Notes under the pieces: generated by a model
What the model was told of the DNA's origin: nothing
What the model saw: only the letters and a program-made list of their open reading frames with translations
The model's database searches: none
Part shown: piece after piece, positions 46,799 to 56,094 of the stretch
How the letters are laid out: the number at the start of each line of letters is the position of its first letter
How positions within the stretch are numbered: position 1 is the stretch's first letter
NCBI GenBank assembly: GCA_964560135.1
Contig: CAZLKN010000010.1
Location: 1-64,000 of the forward strand
Source: CAZLKN01 sp964560135
Lineage (GTDB): Bacteria > Actinomycetota > JAICYB01
Direction of reading: 5' to 3'
DNA length: 64,000 nt
Translations under genes and position numbers: made by a program

Positions 46799-47956
46799 AT
46801 GCCCGAGACCCGAACGATCGTCGTGATCCCGGGGGACGGGATCGGCCCGGAGGTCTGGGCCGCCGCCCGCCCTGTGCTCGACGCTGCCCTGGCGCGGGTG
46901 GGAACGGACCGCAAGGCGCTCTGGGAGGAGTGGCCCGCGGGCGAGGTGGGGATCGAGGAGATGGGCGACGCGATGCCCAGGGAGACCCTCGAGGCCATCG
47001 GGCGCCACAAGGTCGCGCTCAAGGGCCCGCTCACCACCCCGGTCGGCTCGGGGTTCCGGTCCCTCAACGTGATGCTCCGCCTCCACTTCGACCTCTACGC
47101 GAACGTGCGCCCCACCCGGTGCCTGCCCGGGATCTCGACCCCCGTCCACCATCCGGAGCGGGTCGACGTGGTCCTGTTCCGCGAGAACACCGAGGACGTC
47201 TACGCGGGCTTCGAACTGGAGCCCGGCACCCCGGAGGCGCTCGCGCTGGCGGCGTTCTGCCGGGAACGTTTCCGCTGGCCCCTGCCCGCGGACGCCGGGA
47301 TCGGGCTGAAGCCGATCTCCGAGTCCGCGTCCAAGCGGCTGGTGAGGGCGGCCCTGCGGTACGCCGTCCGCAACCAACGCAAGTCGGTGACCCTCGTCCA
47401 CAAGGGCAACATCCAGAAGTTCACGGAGGGACGGTTCCGGGCCTGGGGGTACGAGGTCGCCCGGGACGAATTCGCCGATGTGACGGTGATCGAGGGCGTC
47501 AACGACGACGACACGACCGGCAAGGTGATCGTGAAGGACCTGCTGGCCGACGCCTTCCTCCAGGAGATCCTGATCGCCCCCGAACGGGTGGACGTCGTCG
47601 CGACCACGAACCTCAACGGCGACTACGCCTCGGAGGCGCTCGCCGCCCAGGTCGGCGGTGTCGGCGTGGCCCCCGGCGGCAACATCAACGAGGAGGCTGG
47701 GCGGGCGATCTTCGAGCCGGCGCACGGCACCGCGCCGGGGATCGTGGGGAAGGATCTCGCGAACCCGATCGCCCTCGTGCTGTCCGGCGCGATGCTGTTC
47801 GACTTCCTGGGCTGGAGTGACGCCGCGAGGGTCGTCCGCGACGCGGTCGACAGCGTGGTGGCGGGTGGTGTGGGCACCCCCGACCTCGGCCTGCCCAAGG
47901 AGCTCGGCACCCGCGCGTTCGGCGACGCCCTCGTCGAGGCGATCTCCGGATCCTGA
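46799..47956 (+). CDS. icd: isocitrate dehydrogenase
   Basis: A 385-residue decarboxylating dehydrogenase of the isocitrate/isopropylmalate family. The isocitrate-binding segment GSGFRSLNVMLRLHFDLYANVRP (shown here across its strand) has the Ser of the E. coli enzyme and identifies isocitrate rather than isopropylmalate as substrate. The coenzyme loop reads HGTAPGIVG; the Lys-Tyr pair that selects NADP in E. coli (HGTAPKYAG) is Gly-Ile here, which points to NAD. It works with the aconitase at 18811 in the TCA cycle. Confidence 0.88.
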   Translation: MPETRTIVVIPGDGIGPEVWAAARPVLDAALARVGTDRKALWEEWPAGEVGIEEMGDAMPRETLEAIGRHKVALKGPLTTPVGSGFRSLNVMLRLHFDLYANVRPTRCLPGISTPVHHPERVDVVLFRENTEDVYAGFELEPGTPEALALAAFCRERFRWPLPADAGIGLKPISESASKRLVRAALRYAVRNQRKSVTLVHKGNIQKFTEGRFRAWGYEVARDEFADVTVIEGVNDDDTTGKVIVKDLLADAFLQEILIAPERVDVVATTNLNGDYASEALAAQVGGVGVAPGGNINEEAGRAIFEPAHGTAPGIVGKDLANPIALVLSGAMLFDFLGWSDAARVVRDAVDSVVAGGVGTPDLGLPKELGTRAFGDALVEAISGS

Positions 47957-47958
47957 CG

Positions 47959-49098
47959 TCACCCGGCTCGCGCAGGCGAGCCGGCCTCGGTTCCCATCGC
48001 CCGGTCCCGGCCGGCGTTCTTCGCCCGGTACAGGGCCGCGTCGGCCCGGGCGAAGCATTGATTCACCGTCTCGTCGTCGGAGAGGGTCGCGTAGCCCAGA
48101 CTGAAGGTGGTGGGAGGACCGCTCGCGCGCCATCCGTCGATCAGCCTTCCAGCGGCCGCAGCCGCCCCGGCACCCACGCCGTGGAGCACCACGAGGAACT
48201 CCTCGCCTCCGTAGCGGGAGACCTCGTCCCCGCCGCGGAGACTCTCCCGCAGATAGCGGCCGAGCCGGCACAGCACTTCGTCGCCGAAGGTGTGACCGTA
48301 GCTGTCGTTGATCTGCTTGAACCGGTCGAGATCGATGAGCATGATCGCGTCCCCGGGACTCAGACGCTCGAGCATCAACGAGGCGTGCCGGCGGTTGCCC
48401 ACCCCGGTCAGCGGATCCTTCACGACCAGCGTGGTGAGCTGGGCCATCGCCTCCAGCCGTTCCAGCGCGTGTCCCGCATGCGACCCGAACAGCTGCGCGA
48501 GATGCAGGGTGAACTCATCGACCGAGCGGCTCTCCTCCACGGCAACCACCGCGAGCCCGAGGACTCCGGAGGTCGTGACCAGCGGGACGAGCACGAGGTG
48601 GCGGGCCGCCCCGTCGTGTGCCGTTACCACCCGACCCGTACGTAGCACCTCACCGACGGCGGGATCCGCATGCGAGATCTCGGGGAGCTCGGCGCCGATG
48701 GTGAACGAACCGGTCACGGTCAACCCACCGCCTTCGCGCCTGAGGCAGGCCACCGCAGCCTCACCGTCCAGGACCGCAGCCGCGAGGCGCGCCGTCAGAT
48801 CGCCCACGCGATCCCGCCTCGACTCCTCCTCGAGGAGCGTGGCCGCCCCCACCAGTACCTCCAGGTCCTCACGGTGCCGCACATCGCGGCCCCGAACGCG
48901 GCGCAGACGCCGGGCCGCGCGCACGAACGCGAACGCCAGGGTCACGAAGATGCCGACGAGGAAGCCCACGGGCCATCCGAGGGGAGCCGCCGTCCGGCCG
49001 GAGACCAGCAGGATCGCGAAGGTGACGAAGACGCCGACGAAGAAGATCAGCCCGACCGCCAGGTGTTCGACGGCCCTCGTCGAGGCGCGCTCCTCCAT
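47959..49098 (-). CDS. membrane-bound GAF-GGDEF diguanylate cyclase
   Basis: A 379-residue protein with two N-terminal helices (about 13-33 and 42-60), a GAF-like domain (75-215) and a GGDEF domain (225-379). The active site is GGEEF (297-301), with DLDRFKQIND for metal and substrate binding, and the inhibitory I-site RGGD (288-291) lies five residues before it. It should make c-di-GMP from two GTP and be inhibited by the product. The start ATG 49098 is the first after which the sequence looks coding. Confidence 0.88.
   Translation of the reverse strand: MEERASTRAVEHLAVGLIFFVGVFVTFAILLVSGRTAAPLGWPVGFLVGIFVTLAFAFVRAARRLRRVRGRDVRHREDLEVLVGAATLLEEESRRDRVGDLTARLAAAVLDGEAAVACLRREGGGLTVTGSFTIGAELPEISHADPAVGEVLRTGRVVTAHDGAARHLVLVPLVTTSGVLGLAVVAVEESRSVDEFTLHLAQLFGSHAGHALERLEAMAQLTTLVVKDPLTGVGNRRHASLMLERLSPGDAIMLIDLDRFKQINDSYGHTFGDEVLCRLGRYLRESLRGGDEVSRYGGEEFLVVLHGVGAGAAAAAGRLIDGWRASGPPTTFSLGYATLSDDETVNQCFARADAALYRAKNAGRDRAMGTEAGSPARAG
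47963..47984. terminator. hairpin at the icd/GGDEF junction
   Basis: A perfect 9-bp stem CCGGCTCGC/GCGAGCCGG (47963-47971 with 47976-47984) with a 4-base loop starts six bases after the icd stop. It lies within the last codons of the convergent GGDEF gene, so one element could stop both transcripts. Confidence 0.55.
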
Positions 49099-49135
49099 CC
49101 CTAGACGATTCGGCGCGAGGTGGCGTGAGCTTGAG

Positions 49136-49696
49136 CTACAGGGCGGTCGTGACCGGACCACGACCACCGGCGTCCTGCTCGAAAGCCGTGATGTCGTCGG
49201 CGTCCTGCAGGGTGAGGGCGATGTCGTCGAGGCCGTTGAGGAGCCGGTGCTTGATCCCGGCGTCGATGTCGAAGCCCACCTCGCGTCCGTCGAACCGGAC
49301 GACCTGCTCCTGAAGGTCGATCGTGGCTTCGTCCGCCTTCATGAGCGCCCGCACCTCCTCGGGGGCCAGCACCACGGGGAGCAGTCCGATCTTGGTGCAG
49401 TTCGTGTGGAAGATGTCGGCGAACGACGGTGCCACGATGGCACGGAACCCGAAGTCCTGGATGGCCCAGGGCGCGTGCTCGCGGGACGATCCGCACCCGA
49501 AGTTGCGTCCCGCGACCAGGATCGGGTTCGGCTCGATCGTGACCTCGCCCGCCCGGACCCAGTCGTAGAACAGGAACTCCCCGAAACCCGTGCGCTCGAT
49601 CCGCTTGAGGAACTGCTTCGGGATGATCTGGTCGGTGTCCACGTCCGACCGGTCGAGGACCGACACGCCCCCGGAGACGACCTTCACGGGCTCCAT
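49136..49696 (-). CDS. leuD: 3-isopropylmalate dehydratase small subunit
   Basis: A 186-residue swivel-domain subunit that completes the active site of LeuC in leucine synthesis. Landmarks are DVDTDQIIPKQFLKR and the substrate-binding GRNFGCGSSREHAPWAI, then FADIFHTNCTKIGLLPV. It starts two bases after the leuC stop. A long frame continues upstream inside leuC but is a shadow. Confidence 0.93.
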   Translation of the reverse strand: MEPVKVVSGGVSVLDRSDVDTDQIIPKQFLKRIERTGFGEFLFYDWVRAGEVTIEPNPILVAGRNFGCGSSREHAPWAIQDFGFRAIVAPSFADIFHTNCTKIGLLPVVLAPEEVRALMKADEATIDLQEQVVRFDGREVGFDIDAGIKHRLLNGLDDIALTLQDADDITAFEQDAGGRGPVTTAL

Positions 49697-49698
49697 CG

Positions 49699-51090
49699 CT
49701 ACCTCCAGTCCCTGATGTCGACGAACCGCCCCTCGACCGCCGCCGCAGCGGCCATCTGCGGGCTGACGAGATGCGTGCGGCCACCCCGTCCCTGCCGGCC
49801 CTCGAAGTTGCGGTTCGAGGTCGAGGCGCACCGCTCCCGGGGCTGCAGGATGTCGGGGTTCATCCCGAGGCACATGGAGCAGCCTGCCGACCTCCACTCG
49901 AAGCCTGCGGCGGTGAAGAGGCGGTCGAGTCCCTCGGCCTCCGCCTCCGCCTTCACCTGCTGGGAGCCGGGGACGACCATGGCGCTGACGCCGGCGGCGA
50001 CTCTGCGTCCGTCCACGATCTCGGCTGCGGCCCGCAGGTCGGTGATGCGTGCGTTGGTGCACGACCCGAGGAAGACGCGGTCGACCGCGACCTCCGTCAT
50101 GGGGGTCCCGGCCTCCAAGCCCATATAGGTGAGGGCCCGCTCGGTGGCCTCCCGGTCGGCCGGGTCGGCGAAGTCATCGGGCGAGGGCACCGTGTGGGTG
50201 ACCTCGACCACCTGGCCCGGCGTGGTGCCCCACGTGACCATCGGGGCGAGGACCCCCGCGTCGATCTCCACCTCGCGGTCGAACCGGGCGCCGGGATCGG
50301 TGGGCAGCTCCCGCCAGCGGGCCACGGCCTCCTGGAAGGCCGGGCCCGTTGGTACCGCCGGACGCCCCTCCATGTAGGCGTAGGTGGTGTCGTCGGGGGC
50401 GACCATCCCGGCGCGCCCTCCGCCCTCGATGGTCATGTTGCAGATCGTCATCCGGCCCTCCATCGTCAGGGCTTCGATCGCCGGACCCGCGTACTCGACC
50501 ACGTGACCCACGCAGCCATCGGTACCCAGCCGGCCGATGGTGGCCAGGATCAGGTCCTTGGGGGTCACGCCCCGGCCGAGGGCCCCGGTGTACAGGATCC
50601 GCATCGTGTTCGGGCGGCGCTGGACGAGGCATTGGGTCGCCAGCACGTGCTCCACCTCGGAGGTCCCGATGCCGAAGGCCAGGGCTCCGAAGGCACCGTG
50701 GGTCGCCGTATGGCTGTCGCCGCACACGATCGTCAACCCCGGCTGGGTCAGCCCGAGCTCGGGACCGATGATGTGCACGATCCCCTGCCGTTTCGATCCC
50801 AGGGAGTACACGGGGATGCCGAACTCCTCGCAGTTGGCCTCGAGGGTCTCCACCTGGATGCGGGAGAGCTCGTCGGTGATGAGCTGGGCTGTGGGAGTGC
50901 CGTCTGTGGGGACGTTGTGATCGGCGGTGGCCACCGTCTTGTCCGGCCGGCGTACCCCCCGCCCTGCGAGCCGCAGCCCTTCGAAGGCCTGGGGCGAGGT
51001 GACCTCGTGCACGAGGTGGAGGTCGATGTAGATCAGGTTCTCCCGGACCTCGTGGGCGTCCCAGATCTTGTCGAACAGCGTCCTGGGCAT
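49699..51090 (-). CDS. leuC: 3-isopropylmalate dehydratase large subunit
   Basis: A 463-residue Fe-S subunit that isomerises 2- to 3-isopropylmalate. The cluster cysteines are in FLGSCTNARI and GCSMCLGMNPD; VCGDSHTATHGAFGALAFGIG and ATADHNVPT are family signatures. It is followed directly by leuD and preceded, ten bases upstream, by an XRE-cupin regulator gene on the same strand. No leuA or leuB is in the window. Confidence 0.94.
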   Translation of the reverse strand: MPRTLFDKIWDAHEVRENLIYIDLHLVHEVTSPQAFEGLRLAGRGVRRPDKTVATADHNVPTDGTPTAQLITDELSRIQVETLEANCEEFGIPVYSLGSKRQGIVHIIGPELGLTQPGLTIVCGDSHTATHGAFGALAFGIGTSEVEHVLATQCLVQRRPNTMRILYTGALGRGVTPKDLILATIGRLGTDGCVGHVVEYAGPAIEALTMEGRMTICNMTIEGGGRAGMVAPDDTTYAYMEGRPAVPTGPAFQEAVARWRELPTDPGARFDREVEIDAGVLAPMVTWGTTPGQVVEVTHTVPSPDDFADPADREATERALTYMGLEAGTPMTEVAVDRVFLGSCTNARITDLRAAAEIVDGRRVAAGVSAMVVPGSQQVKAEAEAEGLDRLFTAAGFEWRSAGCSMCLGMNPDILQPRERCASTSNRNFEGRQGRGGRTHLVSPQMAAAAAVEGRFVDIRDWR

Positions 51091-51100
51091 CCTTGTCCTC

Positions 51101-51703
51101 CTAGCGGGTTCGCAATCCGGCCGTCACCACGGCGAAGAAGACACTGTCCTCCCCGCCCGGGTTGTGGAAGTGGTGTGGGAGGTCGGCGTCGAAGGTGACG
51201 GTGTCGCCCTCCCCGAGCTCGTAGCGCTGGTCGCCGAGCACCAGGACGAGTTCACCCGACCGCACCACCGCGGTCTCCCGGCTGCCCGGCTCGTGCAGGG
51301 GCGTGTCCCCCGGCCCCCCGGTGGAAGTCCCCGGCTTCAGCGTGTGGATGCTCACCGACGCGCGCATGCCCGGCATGGCGGGGGTGAGCTCCTCGAAGCG
51401 GTGTCCGTCGCGGCGCACGGTGCGTCGCTGTGTGCGCCGGACCACCACCACGTGAGGAGCCTCGTCCAGGCGCAGCAGCTGGGAGAGCGTGAGTCCGAGT
51501 CCCGCCGCGATCCTGGCCGCCACGGCCAGCGTGGGGCTCGTCTCGCCCCGCTCCACCTGGGACAGCGTGGTGGCGCTCACCCCGCAGCGCTGCGCCAGGT
51601 CGCGCAGCGAGAGCCCCATCGCCTCACGCAGGCCGCGCACCCGTTCCCCGACGGCGGGGATCGTGGCCTCCGGGGGTACCGTGGATCGTACGGACGTCGT
51701 CAT
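51101..51703 (-). CDS. XRE-type regulator with C-terminal cupin domain
   Basis: A 200-residue transcription factor: an N-terminal helix-turn-helix (about 18-75; LSLRDLAQRCGVSATTLSQVERGE) and a small-molecule-binding cupin (100-195; HEPGSRETAVVRSGELVLVLGD). It is the first gene of the leftward regulator-leuC-leuD set, so it may control leucine synthesis, and it is divergent from an Asp-box protein gene. Repeats of TACCGT/ACGGTA surround its start codon. Confidence 0.82.
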   Translation of the reverse strand: MTTSVRSTVPPEATIPAVGERVRGLREAMGLSLRDLAQRCGVSATTLSQVERGETSPTLAVAARIAAGLGLTLSQLLRLDEAPHVVVVRRTQRRTVRRDGHRFEELTPAMPGMRASVSIHTLKPGTSTGGPGDTPLHEPGSRETAVVRSGELVLVLGDQRYELGEGDTVTFDADLPHHFHNPGGEDSVFFAVVTAGLRTR

Positions 51704-51734
51704 GGCTGTACGGTATCACGTACGAGCGTACCGT
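51677..51734. promoter_or_regulatory. inverted TACCGT/ACGGTA repeats in a divergent promoter
   Basis: ACGGTA (51710-51715) and TACCGT (51729-51734) form an inverted pair, with CGTACG between them; TACCGT (51677-51682) and GTACGG (51688-51693) form another inside the first codons of the regulator gene. They could be operators for the adjacent XRE-cupin protein. Confidence 0.45.
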
Positions 51735-51761
51735 TCAACGGACGGTGGGAGGAGGTGTCGC

Positions 51762-52745
51762 GTGCGCATCTACGCGGTGGCCGCAGACGCGGTGGTCCGG
51801 GTGTCGACGGACGCCGACCCGGTGGCGTCGCTCGAGGGTGTCGGCCCCCGGTGCGTGGCCGTCGACCCGCTGGATCCCGACCGTCTCGCCGCGGGCACCT
51901 TCGACCGCGGCCTGCACCTCAGCCGGGACGGGGGCCGGACGTGGCGTGAGATGGGCTCCGGCATCCCGCATCCCCGCGTCCTGGCCGTCGCCTTCTCCCC
52001 CGCGCGGATCGAGAACGGCATCAGCGTGCTGTACGCCGGGACCGAGCCGAGCTCGTTGTACGCCACCACCGACGACGGCGCGACGTGGGAGGAGTATCCG
52101 ACGCTGCTCGATCTCCCCAGCCGTGACCAGTGGTCGTTCCCGCCGCGCCCGTGGACCCACCACGTGCGCACGATCGCTCCCCACCCCACCGATCCGGCCA
52201 CCCTGCTCGTGGGCATCGAGCTCGGTGGGGTGATGCGCTCGACGGACGGCGGCGCGTCGTGGCAGGACCGCCGTCCGGGCGCCTGCGTCGACCCGCATGC
52301 CCTCGCCTTCCATCCGCAGGCCACCGACCGGGCCTACGAGACCGCCGGGGACGGGGTGGCGGTCTCGGCTGACACCGGGGACACCTGGCGGGCGGTCATC
52401 GACGGCATGGAGCAGACCTATGCGTGGGGCCTGGCCGTGGATCCCGAGGATCCGCGGCTCTGGTACGTCTCGGCGGCTCCCGGCCCCCGCCACGCCCACG
52501 GCGGAGACGGAGACGCACGCGCCCGCCTGTACCGCAAGCGGGCCGACGGACCGTGGACGGCTCTGGGACCGGCCGGACCAGGGCCCTGGGACCGTATGCC
52601 CTACGCCATGGTCGCCCCGGCCCCAGGGGCGCTCGTCGTGGGATCCGACGCCGGCGAGATCCTGCTCTCCGAGGACGCGGGGGAAGGCTGGAGGACGATC
52701 GCCCGCTTGGACGCGATCCAGGATCTGGCCGTCGGCGCGCCTTGA
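51762..52745 (+). CDS. Asp-box (BNR) repeat beta-propeller protein
   Basis: A 327-residue protein with five clear Asp-box turns: SRDGGRTW, TTDDGATW, STDGGASW, SADTGDTW and SEDAGEGW. These mark a six- or seven-bladed propeller as in sialidases and sortilin/HCF136-like proteins. The arginine triad of sialidases is not evident, so enzymatic activity is not claimed. No signal peptide is seen. GTG 51762 follows GGGAGGAGG. It is divergent from the XRE-cupin regulator. Confidence 0.78.
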   Translation: MRIYAVAADAVVRVSTDADPVASLEGVGPRCVAVDPLDPDRLAAGTFDRGLHLSRDGGRTWREMGSGIPHPRVLAVAFSPARIENGISVLYAGTEPSSLYATTDDGATWEEYPTLLDLPSRDQWSFPPRPWTHHVRTIAPHPTDPATLLVGIELGGVMRSTDGGASWQDRRPGACVDPHALAFHPQATDRAYETAGDGVAVSADTGDTWRAVIDGMEQTYAWGLAVDPEDPRLWYVSAAPGPRHAHGGDGDARARLYRKRADGPWTALGPAGPGPWDRMPYAMVAPAPGALVVGSDAGEILLSEDAGEGWRTIARLDAIQDLAVGAP

Positions 52746-52757
52746 GGATCCCTCAAG
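52741..52757 (+). terminator. hairpin at the end of the Asp-box gene
   Basis: CTTGAGG-ATC-CCTCAAG is a perfect 7-bp inverted repeat that spans the stop codon. It probably marks the end of the transcript and of the coding block before a gene-poor region. Confidence 0.5.
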
Positions 52758-54356
52758 TACCGATCGAGGCATTGCGCTCACGACAAGATCCGCTTCCACT
52801 CGTGGCCGGCACCTCCTCGGAGTGCACAACCGCGCATCGTACGCGCGAACTGTAGCCCACCCTCGCTGGCCTCATGGCTCCTGCGGCCACCCGGGCTGCA
52901 CGTTTCCTCGCCGCCCCCGCGCGCGGTACAGCGGCGCTCGCGGTGGCCAAGGTCGGGTCCCTCCAAACCCTCGCAGACTGGATCCTCCGGACCTGCCTCC
53001 CGCCTCGTTCCCGGCGACTCATCCGCGATCAGCCCATCTCATTCCGAACCGGACGGGTCCGACCGGGTCGCCGGCGGGCCTCTGGTGGTCCGATGCAGGG
53101 GGCACGGCCGGCTGCCCCGAGCGGGGATCGAACCGATCACCGTCGAGCCCCCGATCGTCGTTCCGGCAGGACCGTCCACCGCGCTCGAGGGTCCCGTCGA
53201 TGCGGGCCGGCTCGGTGTCCTTCGGGACGCGTCGTCGGACCCGGAGGACCCATCCCGGGTACTGCTCGACACCGGTGTCGAATCGTCTCGCATCCCACGT
53301 TCCCGGCGGTGCCTCCAGCTGCCTCGGTGTCGAGTCCCGCGGGCGCCCTGCAGCCGATCCGGTGCGGGCCTCCGAACGGCCGATGTTGCCGCCTCACCAG
53401 CGTCGCGCACCCTGCGCTCAACGATGGATCATCTCGCATCCATCGCGTTGATTCCTGCAGCGAACGGGGCGCCCGTCGGGCTCGGTTGCCGCCCAAGATC
53501 CGCGCGCAGCCTCACGTCACTGCGAGGACGGAGACGTGCCAGGATGGACAGCTCAGCATCACCGCACACACGCGGCAGTGTCCATATCCGATGCCTGTGG
53601 CAACGATCCGTTCGCGGTCCTGATTGCGCGTAGAGATTCTGCCTTCAGGTCGGTGCGCCGCCGGTCCGAGGTGGGACCCGACCGGGGTGCCGCGACCCGC
53701 TCCGCTCTGACGTCGGGCCATGCGGTGAAAGCAGGATCCACCGGCCCCCGTCGCTGCTGGATGTGAACAACGCCGGCCGCCGATCCGATGCCGAGACGTC
53801 GCCGCGGACGAGGACCCGAACCGCGAGACGGATCCCTTCGATCTCGTCGCCCGGCGCGTCGCCACACCTTCGCCCGAACCCCCTCGCCGTCACATCGCGG
53901 CCGCACGGAAACCGACCCTCACCCGCGATCCGAATCCGCGAGACCTTCATGCTCTACGACAGATGGCTCCGCTCCTCCCGGCGGCAAAGGAGCATCGGAC
54001 GGGTCGCGGTCCTGACGAACACGCTCGCCATCCGTGGGCGAAGCGAAACCAACATGCGTTGTCCGGTTGGGCAAGGGCAGTCCCCAACCGTCCGGACTCC
54101 AGGGCCGGAGCAAAGACCTCCGGGGAAGGTCCGCACGGGGCGCCACGATGCTCTCCGGTCCGCTTTGCGTGCCATCGACATCGCAGAACAACCGGCCGAG
54201 GCCTCCGATGGATCTCTGTGAACTTCACACTCGCGACCAACACGGTCCGCGCGGGGGTGAACGGCAGCTCCTCATCGAGAGGAATGTCCGCCTGAACCCC
54301 CCTCACCCAGCCTCAACCCAACCTTTAGGCACATCGAGGGTTGCTGCAAGTGGGCC
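52758..54356. other. gene-poor 1.6-kb stretch
   Basis: No frame here has the codon bias, ribosome-binding site and conserved motifs seen in the rest of the window. Several frames of 70-180 codons are open on both strands but give Arg/Ser/Pro-rich products without recognisable domains. The minus-strand frame starting at 54306 (MRGVQADIPLDEELPF..) looks gene-like for its first 35 codons only. No tRNA, IS end or tandem repeat was found. It could hold decayed genes or a non-coding RNA; nothing can be asserted. Confidence 0.5.
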
Positions 54357-55424
54357 TCAGACGCCCCGCGGAACCAGGTGGACGGCGGTCGCCTTGATAC
54401 CGACGTACACCTCCCGTCGGGAGCCGAGACGCATGTCATCGACCGTCGCCGGGGCCACCGTGGCCACCAGGGTCAGCTCCCCGACGTCCAGCAGCACCCG
54501 AACCAGATGCGGGCGCGGTTCCAGCCCGGCGACATCGGCCCGAAGCAGGGTCCGGGCGCTGTGCTCCGCGGGGGCCTCACCCCCGTACAACACGAGGGCC
54601 TCCGGGCGGACGGTCGCCAGAACCCGATCCCCGACCCGCCCTTCAGCGGCCGCCGACAACTCCAGGCCCCCGCACCGCACCCGCACGACATCCGCCTCAA
54701 CGGCCACGATCCGTCCTTCCAACACGTTCTCGGCCCCCACGAGCTCTGCGACGGTCTGTCCCGCGGGCCGGGTGAAGACCTCGGTGACGGTTCCCTCCTG
54801 TATGACTCGGCCGTCCACGAGCACGAGCACGCGATCGGCCAGCGCCATCGCCTCCTCACGGTCGTGCGTGACGAGCACCACACCCCGAGGGGTGTCCGCG
54901 GCCCGCGCCCCCGACCGCAGCACCCGTCCCACAGCGGCGAGCAGCCGTTCACGGGCCGAGGCGTCCAGCCCGCCGAAGGGTTCGTCGAGGATCAGCAGAT
55001 CAGGGTCCGGCGCGAGCAGCCGTGCGACGGCCACCCGGCGCGCCTCCCCACCGGACAGGCTGCGGGCGCGCCGGTGCGACAGCCCGGCTGCGCCCACCGC
55101 CTCGAGGACCTCCCCGGCACGTTCACGGGCCGCCGCTCGTGGTACCCCCCGCAGCCGCAGGGGGAGCTCCACGTTCCGCCGGACCGTTCCGGAGAAAAGC
55201 ACCGGGCGTTGCGGCAGAAACCCCACCCCGCCGTCCACCTCCACCGTCCCCGTCGATGCGGGCTGGAGTCCCGCGAGGGCGAGGGCCAGCGTCGACTTCC
55301 CGGCGCCGTTCGGACCGAGGACACACACAATCTGCCCGGGGGCCATCTCGAGCCGGGCGACCTCCACGGCGAACGTGCCCGTCCGCACGACGAGATCCCT
55401 CGCTCGCAGCAGGACCTCAGCCAC
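54357..55424 (-). CDS. tupC: tungstate/molybdate ABC transporter ATPase
   Basis: A 355-residue ABC ATPase with a C-terminal TOBE-like oxyanion-sensing domain (about 235-355). Walker A GPNGAGKST, signature SLSGGEARRVAVARLL and Walker B LLILDEPFGGLD are intact; the switch His is in LVTHDREEAMALADRV. The start overlaps the end of tupB by eight bases. The order of domains is that of ModC/WtpC/TupC. Confidence 0.85.
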   Translation of the reverse strand: MAEVLLRARDLVVRTGTFAVEVARLEMAPGQIVCVLGPNGAGKSTLALALAGLQPASTGTVEVDGGVGFLPQRPVLFSGTVRRNVELPLRLRGVPRAAARERAGEVLEAVGAAGLSHRRARSLSGGEARRVAVARLLAPDPDLLILDEPFGGLDASARERLLAAVGRVLRSGARAADTPRGVVLVTHDREEAMALADRVLVLVDGRVIQEGTVTEVFTRPAGQTVAELVGAENVLEGRIVAVEADVVRVRCGGLELSAAAEGRVGDRVLATVRPEALVLYGGEAPAEHSARTLLRADVAGLEPRPHLVRVLLDVGELTLVATVAPATVDDMRLGSRREVYVGIKATAVHLVPRGV

Positions 55425-56094
55425 GGCGCCGCCTCACCGTCGCGCGCTCGCCCGCGCCCCGCCGCTGGAGTGCCGTGAGCGCCGTGTACAGGACGAGCAC
55501 GATGCCCATGAGAACGCCGCCGAGCATCGCGGCCGATGCGTAGTCGCCGCGACGGATCTGCTCCACCATCGCCGTCGTGAGCAGGCGGGTGTTGTGTCCG
55601 GTCCCCCGGAGGTTGCACCCGGTGACGAGCGCCGATCCGACCTCCGAGGCGATCGCTCCGTAGCCGGCGATCACGGCCGCGACGACCCCGACACGGGACT
55701 CCCGGAGGAGCACCGCCGCCAGGCGCACACCCCGGGCGCCGATCGCTTCGGCCTGGAGCCGCAGTTCGGACGGGTGCGCCGCGATGGCCGCCATCGTGAG
55801 TCCAGCCACGATCGGGGTGGCGATGATCACCTGGCCGGCGACCATGGCCGGCACCGAGCAACCGAGGGCCAATCCGAAGGGGCCCTGCCGTGCCACCAGG
55901 TAGGCGACGGCGAGACCCACGGCGGTGGACGGCAGCGCCATGCCCGTGTTGACGATCACGGCCAGGCCCGTCCGTCCGCGGCGCCGGGAGATCCCGAGCC
56001 ATGCACCCAGCGGGACTCCGACGGCCAGGGCCAATGCGATCGCCGTCCCGGTGACACGGAGGGTCCGCAGGGAGACCTCCAGCACCTCGCTCAC
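55417..56094 (-). CDS. tupB: tungstate-type ABC transporter permease
   Basis: A 225-residue permease with about five membrane helices. The ATPase-contact EAA loop is recognisable (EAIGARGVRLAAVLLRES), as are GMALPSTAVGLAVAYL and SEVGSALVTGCNLRG, typical of TupB. The start overlaps the tupA stop by four bases (ATGA). Confidence 0.85.
   Translation of the reverse strand: MSEVLEVSLRTLRVTGTAIALALAVGVPLGAWLGISRRRGRTGLAVIVNTGMALPSTAVGLAVAYLVARQGPFGLALGCSVPAMVAGQVIIATPIVAGLTMAAIAAHPSELRLQAEAIGARGVRLAAVLLRESRVGVVAAVIAGYGAIASEVGSALVTGCNLRGTGHNTRLLTTAMVEQIRRGDYASAAMLGGVLMGIVLVLYTALTALQRRGAGERATVRRRRG

Noticed and set aside
53110..53150. tRNA-like T-arm (GGTTCGATCC on the minus strand, ending GGGGCA)
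   Set aside because: The T stem does not pair properly and no acceptor stem, anticodon arm or D arm can be built around it.
53085..53633. 182-codon plus-strand frame in the gene-poor region
   Set aside because: The first 60 codons look mildly gene-like, but there is no ribosome-binding site, no recognisable domain, and the remainder is Arg/Ser-rich as expected for non-coding GC-rich DNA.
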